Below are positions 6,201-8,031 of a stretch of 8,031 nt of DNA, one piece after another. Origin of the DNA: G039029935 sp039029935 (GTDB taxonomy: Bacteria > Chloroflexota > Anaerolineae > Caldilineales > Caldilineaceae); contig JBCCFC010000624.1 in assembly GCA_039029935.1 (NCBI GenBank), positions 1 to 8,031 on the forward strand, in the 5' to 3' direction. Position 1 is the first letter of the stretch. Every line of letters starts with the position of its first letter. The notes under the pieces are model-generated. The model was not told where the DNA came from. It ran no database searches and worked only from the letters and a program-made list of their open reading frames with translations. The translations under genes and the position numbers were made by a program.

Positions 6201-8031
6201 CGCGTACATAGTCGTCACGCTGTTCAGGGTCCTGTGAATAGTAATAGACCGAAGCGGGATGACAGAGATTCCCTTCTGCCAACAGATGCCCCAGCGCAAT
6301 AAGTTCATGTTCCGGCCATTCATTTTGGCCTTCCACAGGAACCATACGCGGCGTTGCAATCTGGTCGCCAACCGCTAACTCTTCCAGAAGTCGCCAGCCA
6401 CTAAAGGTGTAGAAAGGATGGTTGGCCGTTGCTTCAATTGTACGTCCCAGTGCAGTGGTCAGTCGATAAACAGGTTTTACACCATTATCCATAACCGCCG
6501 ATACCGCGCCGGACTGCAATTTTAGGGTGTCGATATCGCATGTCACCGTTTCAGTCAGCAGCGATTGGTCTGCGTACAGGTCTTCAATCTTGATTAGGCG
6601 ACCTGTTTGCGCATCCAGAACTTCAACATCGCCCGGCAAACACTTGTTGAAGCCGTAGCGAGCAAAGAATTCAATATCTGCGTAGATCGCCTTGGCCGCT
6701 GAGGCTGGCACACCATTCTTCCCACACCCCTCAATAAAGATGCCCTTATGCTTCTCAATCTCCTTCGCCTTCTTCTTGCTCACGGCACGGCGCACAAGGT
6801 CCGCATCACCGGGTGTATATCCTGCTAGCTGGCTCAAAATTTGAATGATCTGCTCTTGATAGACACAGATACCATAGGTCTCGCCAAGGATGGGTTCGAG
6901 CAAAGGATGATGATAGGCAACTTCCTCTTCGCCATGCATACGGCGGATGAAGTTGGGGATGTATTCCAGTGGTCCTGGACGATAGAGCGAAATCGTGGCG
7001 ATGATGTGTTCAAACATGCTGGGTCGCATCTCGGTGAGAACACGACGCATGCCAGCACTTTCCACTTGGAAGACACCACTCACGTCACCGCTGGAGAGCA
7101 GGGTAAAGGCTTCTTCGGCTGGTTTGTGTTCAAAGGGGATATTGCTAAGGTTATAGGTGATGCCATGTCGTTCTTCAATCAATCGTCCCGCTTCGCGCAT
7201 GACTGAGAGTGTACTCAGACCCAAGAAGTCCACTTTGAGCAGGCCGATGGATTCTAGGATGGGGAATTCATACTGGGTGATGGTCTTGGTGACGCTGCCT
7301 CTGGAGGGACGCATCAGCGGGGTGTAGTGGGTCAATTCACGGTCGGTGACAATAACGGCGGCGGCGTGGATACCACAGTGACGGGCTACGCCTTCGACCT
7401 GCATGGAGGTATCGAGCAGGTCTTTGACCCATTCCTGTGTCTTGTATAAATCGACTAGCTCTTGGTTATAAAATTCATGGCCTTCGGTCATCACATCCAT
7501 GATTTTGACAGGCTTGCCCGGGATGCCTGGGATCATCTTGGCGATGCGATCTACTTCGGGGAGGGAAATGTCCTTGGCGCGTCCAATGTCACGGATAGCA
7601 GCCTTGGCCTTCATGCGTCCAAAGGTGGCAATCTGGGCAACACGTTCATCGCCATATTTGTCTATGGTATAGCGGATCATCTCTTCGCGCTGATCATCGG
7701 GATAGTCAAGGTCAAAGTCGGGCATGCTGACACGACCCGGATTGAGGAAGCGTTCAAAAATAAGATTGTTCTTGAGAGGGTCGAGTCCAGTGATACCCGT
7801 ACAGTAGGCGACCAGTGACCCCGCACCAGAACCACGCACATTCCACCAGATGTTACGACTACGCGCATAGTCGCACATATCGGCAACAATCAGGAAGTAA
7901 ACATCAAAGCCCATCTCATTGATGATGCGTAGTTCGCGCTCCTTGCGTTCTTGTACAGCCTCGCTGTTGGCGCGCTCATCACCATAAAGTTTCGGCAAAG
8001 CGTCTTCTACAATTTCACGCAGATAGGTCGC
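3229..8031 (-). CDS. dnaE: DNA polymerase III alpha subunit, intein-containing, N-terminus outside window
   Basis: This is the catalytic subunit of the replicative polymerase. The frame stays open to the right edge, giving 1600 residues that begin ATYLREIVEDALPKLYGD; by comparison with E. coli about 300 residues (mainly the PHP domain) are missing. Numbering from the window edge, WWNVRGSGAG (62-71) is the nucleotide-binding loop, PDFD holds catalytic Asp105 and Asp107, and KVDFLGL holds the third, Asp268. The fingers motif FNK|SHAADYA is split by the intein (464-888). There follow the helix-hairpin-helix region, QLSMF (1071-1075, clamp binding), an OB fold (about 1145-1209), a low-complexity linker (1234-1510) and a conserved-looking C-terminal domain (1511-1600). 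Without the intein, 1175 residues remain in view, so the mature protein would be near 1470, against about 1160 in E. coli; the linker accounts for the excess. TTG at 7998 is not the start, because family-like sequence continues upstream. The gene converges on the aminotransferase gene. Confidence 0.96.
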   Translation of the reverse strand, partial: ATYLREIVEDALPKLYGDERANSEAVQERKERELRIINEMGFDVYFLIVADMCDYARSRNIWWNVRGSGAGSLVAYCTGITGLDPLKNNLIFERFLNPGRVSMPDFDLDYPDDQREEMIRYTIDKYGDERVAQIATFGRMKAKAAIRDIGRAKDISLPEVDRIAKMIPGIPGKPVKIMDVMTEGHEFYNQELVDLYKTQEWVKDLLDTSMQVEGVARHCGIHAAAVIVTDRELTHYTPLMRPSRGSVTKTITQYEFPILESIGLLKVDFLGLSTLSVMREAGRLIEERHGITYNLSNIPFEHKPAEEAFTLLSSGDVSGVFQVESAGMRRVLTEMRPSMFEHIIATISLYRPGPLEYIPNFIRRMHGEEEVAYHHPLLEPILGETYGICVYQEQIIQILSQLAGYTPGDADLVRRAVSKKKAKEIEKHKGIFIEGCGKNGVPASAAKAIYADIEFFARYGFNKCLPGDVEVLDAQTGRLIKIEDLYADQSLLTETVTCDIDTLKLQSGAVSAVMDNGVKPVYRLTTALGRTIEATANHPFYTFSGWRLLEELAVGDQIATPRMVPVEGQNEWPEHELIALGHLLAEGNLCHPASVYYYSQDPEQRDDYVRAAETFENVECSVAIHKETFSVYAKRIDRKVPPGIVSWAKEIDIWGKNALEKEIPSGVFTLRNTQIGLLISRMWEGDGHINSSDRSLFYATSSERLARQLQHLLLRLGIISRLRTVEFAYKEGRIGYQLFITGNENIANFRNAIGIHFISDDRKHRLDKLVLENPVHSTVKDVIPVPIKGVVRAAKERSGVTWKQMNADCGVAQREFYPTGASTKSGFTRPIIQRLADYFEDDILSKYAQSDVYWDRITQIEYVGEKQTYDLEVPNTHNFIANDILVHNSHAADYAVITVQTAYLKAHYPVEYMAALLLIERNKTDKVVIFINECRRLGIAVLPPDVNYSRLDFEIQTLPDDAEPQAKDSHLSYTFPVPDGSAIRFGMAAVKNVGEGPVQAILEARDEGGPFSTLEEFCDRVDLRKVNKRSLECLIKVGAFDRFGNRAQLLAVVDQMVSYSTSNHNARQSGQLSMFDMLGGDSAGMMAAVPIKLQDIEEVSGRDKLLWEKELLGVYAMSHPMQQIGADLEKIVTCSCNELDERYDGQNITMAGMISSVRVINTKKGDPMAFVNLEDLKGQCEMVVFPRTYAEVKDKLIEDTVVLVKGKAQTREGQTNLLADSFQTHIEQAVAARDEQASHYEKPLVEMPPTINGVAFDDDMGFLAPPDEMDDDIDDIKPPPLATPSSKPSPNISQMSPLDVHPNDMQPVDNVTPMGMPVMAMSSMSMPDDHFAPPMEENPFRHDVPDWAQDAPTEQPPVQLQPAPVEPMSEPVFLAVTSTEKTLTESPVSYEVNTSESNTSANGPDETSVRERDEAQRKISEDQVVAPPVNSSNAASQMQNGVHANGNGHGPTHSENGHSENGHSENGHSTNGHSTNGHSTNGHRNHVQGSNGFSIDNSTGVYQEPELPVPRRIRKNARLLNVVFRRSGSVDRDKFRLKELYERIYNPKGKDHFSIRLESNGRQYELSFPNDYCTINERLMDELTRHFRVQVDVQDAVSAM
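3502..4332 (-). other. 277-residue low-complexity linker in DnaE
   Basis: Between the OB fold and the C-terminal domain lie 277 residues with no recognisable fold. In order there is an acidic stretch (DDDMGF, DEMDDDIDDI), a Pro/Ser stretch, a Met-rich stretch (PMGMPVMAMSSMSMP), a Pro/Gln/Glu stretch, a Ser/Thr/Asn stretch, and a Gly/Asn/His stretch containing the S(E/T)NGH repeats. The composition indicates intrinsic disorder. In most DnaE proteins this junction is short. The reading frame stays open throughout and the domain after it is intact, so the linker is translated rather than a sign of decay. Confidence 0.85.
3584..3673. repeat. Six-unit 15-base tandem repeat inside dnaE
   Basis: Six perfect-length 15-base units run head to tail on the plus strand: three of TGTCCATTCGTGCTA then three of TGTCCATTCTCGCTA. 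Read in the dnaE frame they encode three SENGH followed by three STNGH pentapeptides. The two versions differ at two adjacent bases in one codon (GAG for Glu, ACG for Thr). The unit is a multiple of three, so copy-number changes by slippage keep dnaE in frame. The block arrangement by variant suggests recent duplication of each version. Confidence 0.95.
4807..4821 (-). other. Beta-clamp-binding motif QLSMF in DnaE
   Basis: Residues 1071-1075 (numbered from the window edge) read QLSMF, within GQLSMFD, close to the bacterial clamp-binding consensus QL(S/D)LF and to the internal QADMF of E. coli DnaE. It follows the helix-hairpin-helix region and precedes the OB fold, where the internal clamp motif is expected. 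It would tether the polymerase to the DnaN sliding clamp. Confidence 0.75.
5368..6642 (-). other. DnaE intein with LAGLIDADG homing endonuclease, 425 residues
   Basis: This protein-splicing element is inserted in frame in dnaE between GFNK and SHAADYA. It begins with Cys1 (CLPGDVEVLD, block A) and ends HN (His424, Asn425; DILVHN, block G), with Ser as the first C-extein residue, so all direct splicing residues are present. Block B is TANHPFY (Thr72, His75) and block F is YDLEVPNTHNFIAND (406-420). The endonuclease has both LAGLIDADG-type motifs, LGHLLAEGN (118-126, acidic Glu123) and LLISRMWEGDGHI (214-226, acidic Asp223). Residues 327-385 between endonuclease and block F resemble an additional helical, possibly helix-turn-helix, DNA-binding segment. 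Its product would excise itself from the polymerase and cut intein-free dnaE alleles. Sampled lines are about 40-42% G+C in its core against 52-63% in the exteins, consistent with separate origin. The element is contiguous, not split. Confidence 0.95.

Noticed and set aside
5368..6642. Split intein like that of cyanobacterial DnaE
   Set aside because: Both splicing halves and the endonuclease lie in one uninterrupted frame with the exteins, so it is a contiguous intein.
6841..7206. 121-residue open frame on the plus strand
   Set aside because: It is antisense to the conserved dnaE palm/fingers region and mirrors its codon structure; no promoter or ribosome binding site was seen.
7462..7818. 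118-residue open frame on the plus strand
   Set aside because: It is antisense to the catalytic PDFD region of dnaE and is a by-product of that gene's codon use.
7996..7998. TTG 7998 as the dnaE start
   Set aside because: The frame continues open to the window edge with family-like sequence (YLREIVEDAL), and the PHP domain is still missing, so the true start is outside the window.

Overview
The window is a bacterial chromosomal segment of roughly 50% G+C with dense, ordinary gene packing. The most informative gene is a DnaE-type replicative DNA polymerase III alpha subunit that is interrupted by an intein. The style of its exteins (WWNVRGSGAG in place of the usual PGRGSGAG, and a very long linker before the C-terminal domain) makes me think of Chloroflexota, but this is an impression from memory and not a demonstrated assignment.

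Layout. Positions 1-687 (minus strand) hold the first 229 codons of a hypothetical protein that runs off the left edge. It starts at GTG and may have a PD-(D/E)XK nuclease-like core. Positions 688-836 are a compact divergent control region. Two promoters point away from each other, and their -35 elements are the two arms of one 17-base palindrome. Positions 837-2090 (plus) encode a 12-helix MFS transporter of the oxalate/formate-antiporter or monocarboxylate type. After 18 bases, with a perfect AAGGAGG, comes a HisC-like PLP aminotransferase (2109-3206, plus). These two look like an operon for uptake or export and metabolism of an amino or keto acid, or for histidine-type biosynthesis; the substrate cannot be read from the sequence.

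From the right edge to 3229 (minus strand) runs dnaE, truncated at its N-terminus. It contains the palm with the three catalytic aspartates, the fingers, an in-frame 425-residue intein, the helix-hairpin-helix region, a beta-clamp-binding motif, an OB fold, a 277-residue low-complexity linker and a C-terminal domain. The intein sits inside the conserved FNK|SH motif and carries a LAGLIDADG homing endonuclease. The linker carries a six-unit S(E/T)NGH tandem repeat. dnaE converges on the aminotransferase gene with only 22 bases between stop codons.

The most notable items are the dnaE intein with apparently intact splicing and endonuclease residues and lower G+C than its host gene, the long repeat-bearing linker, and the symmetric divergent promoter. 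I see no RNA genes, insertion sequences, CRISPR arrays or origins. No gene-free stretch exceeds 300 bases.
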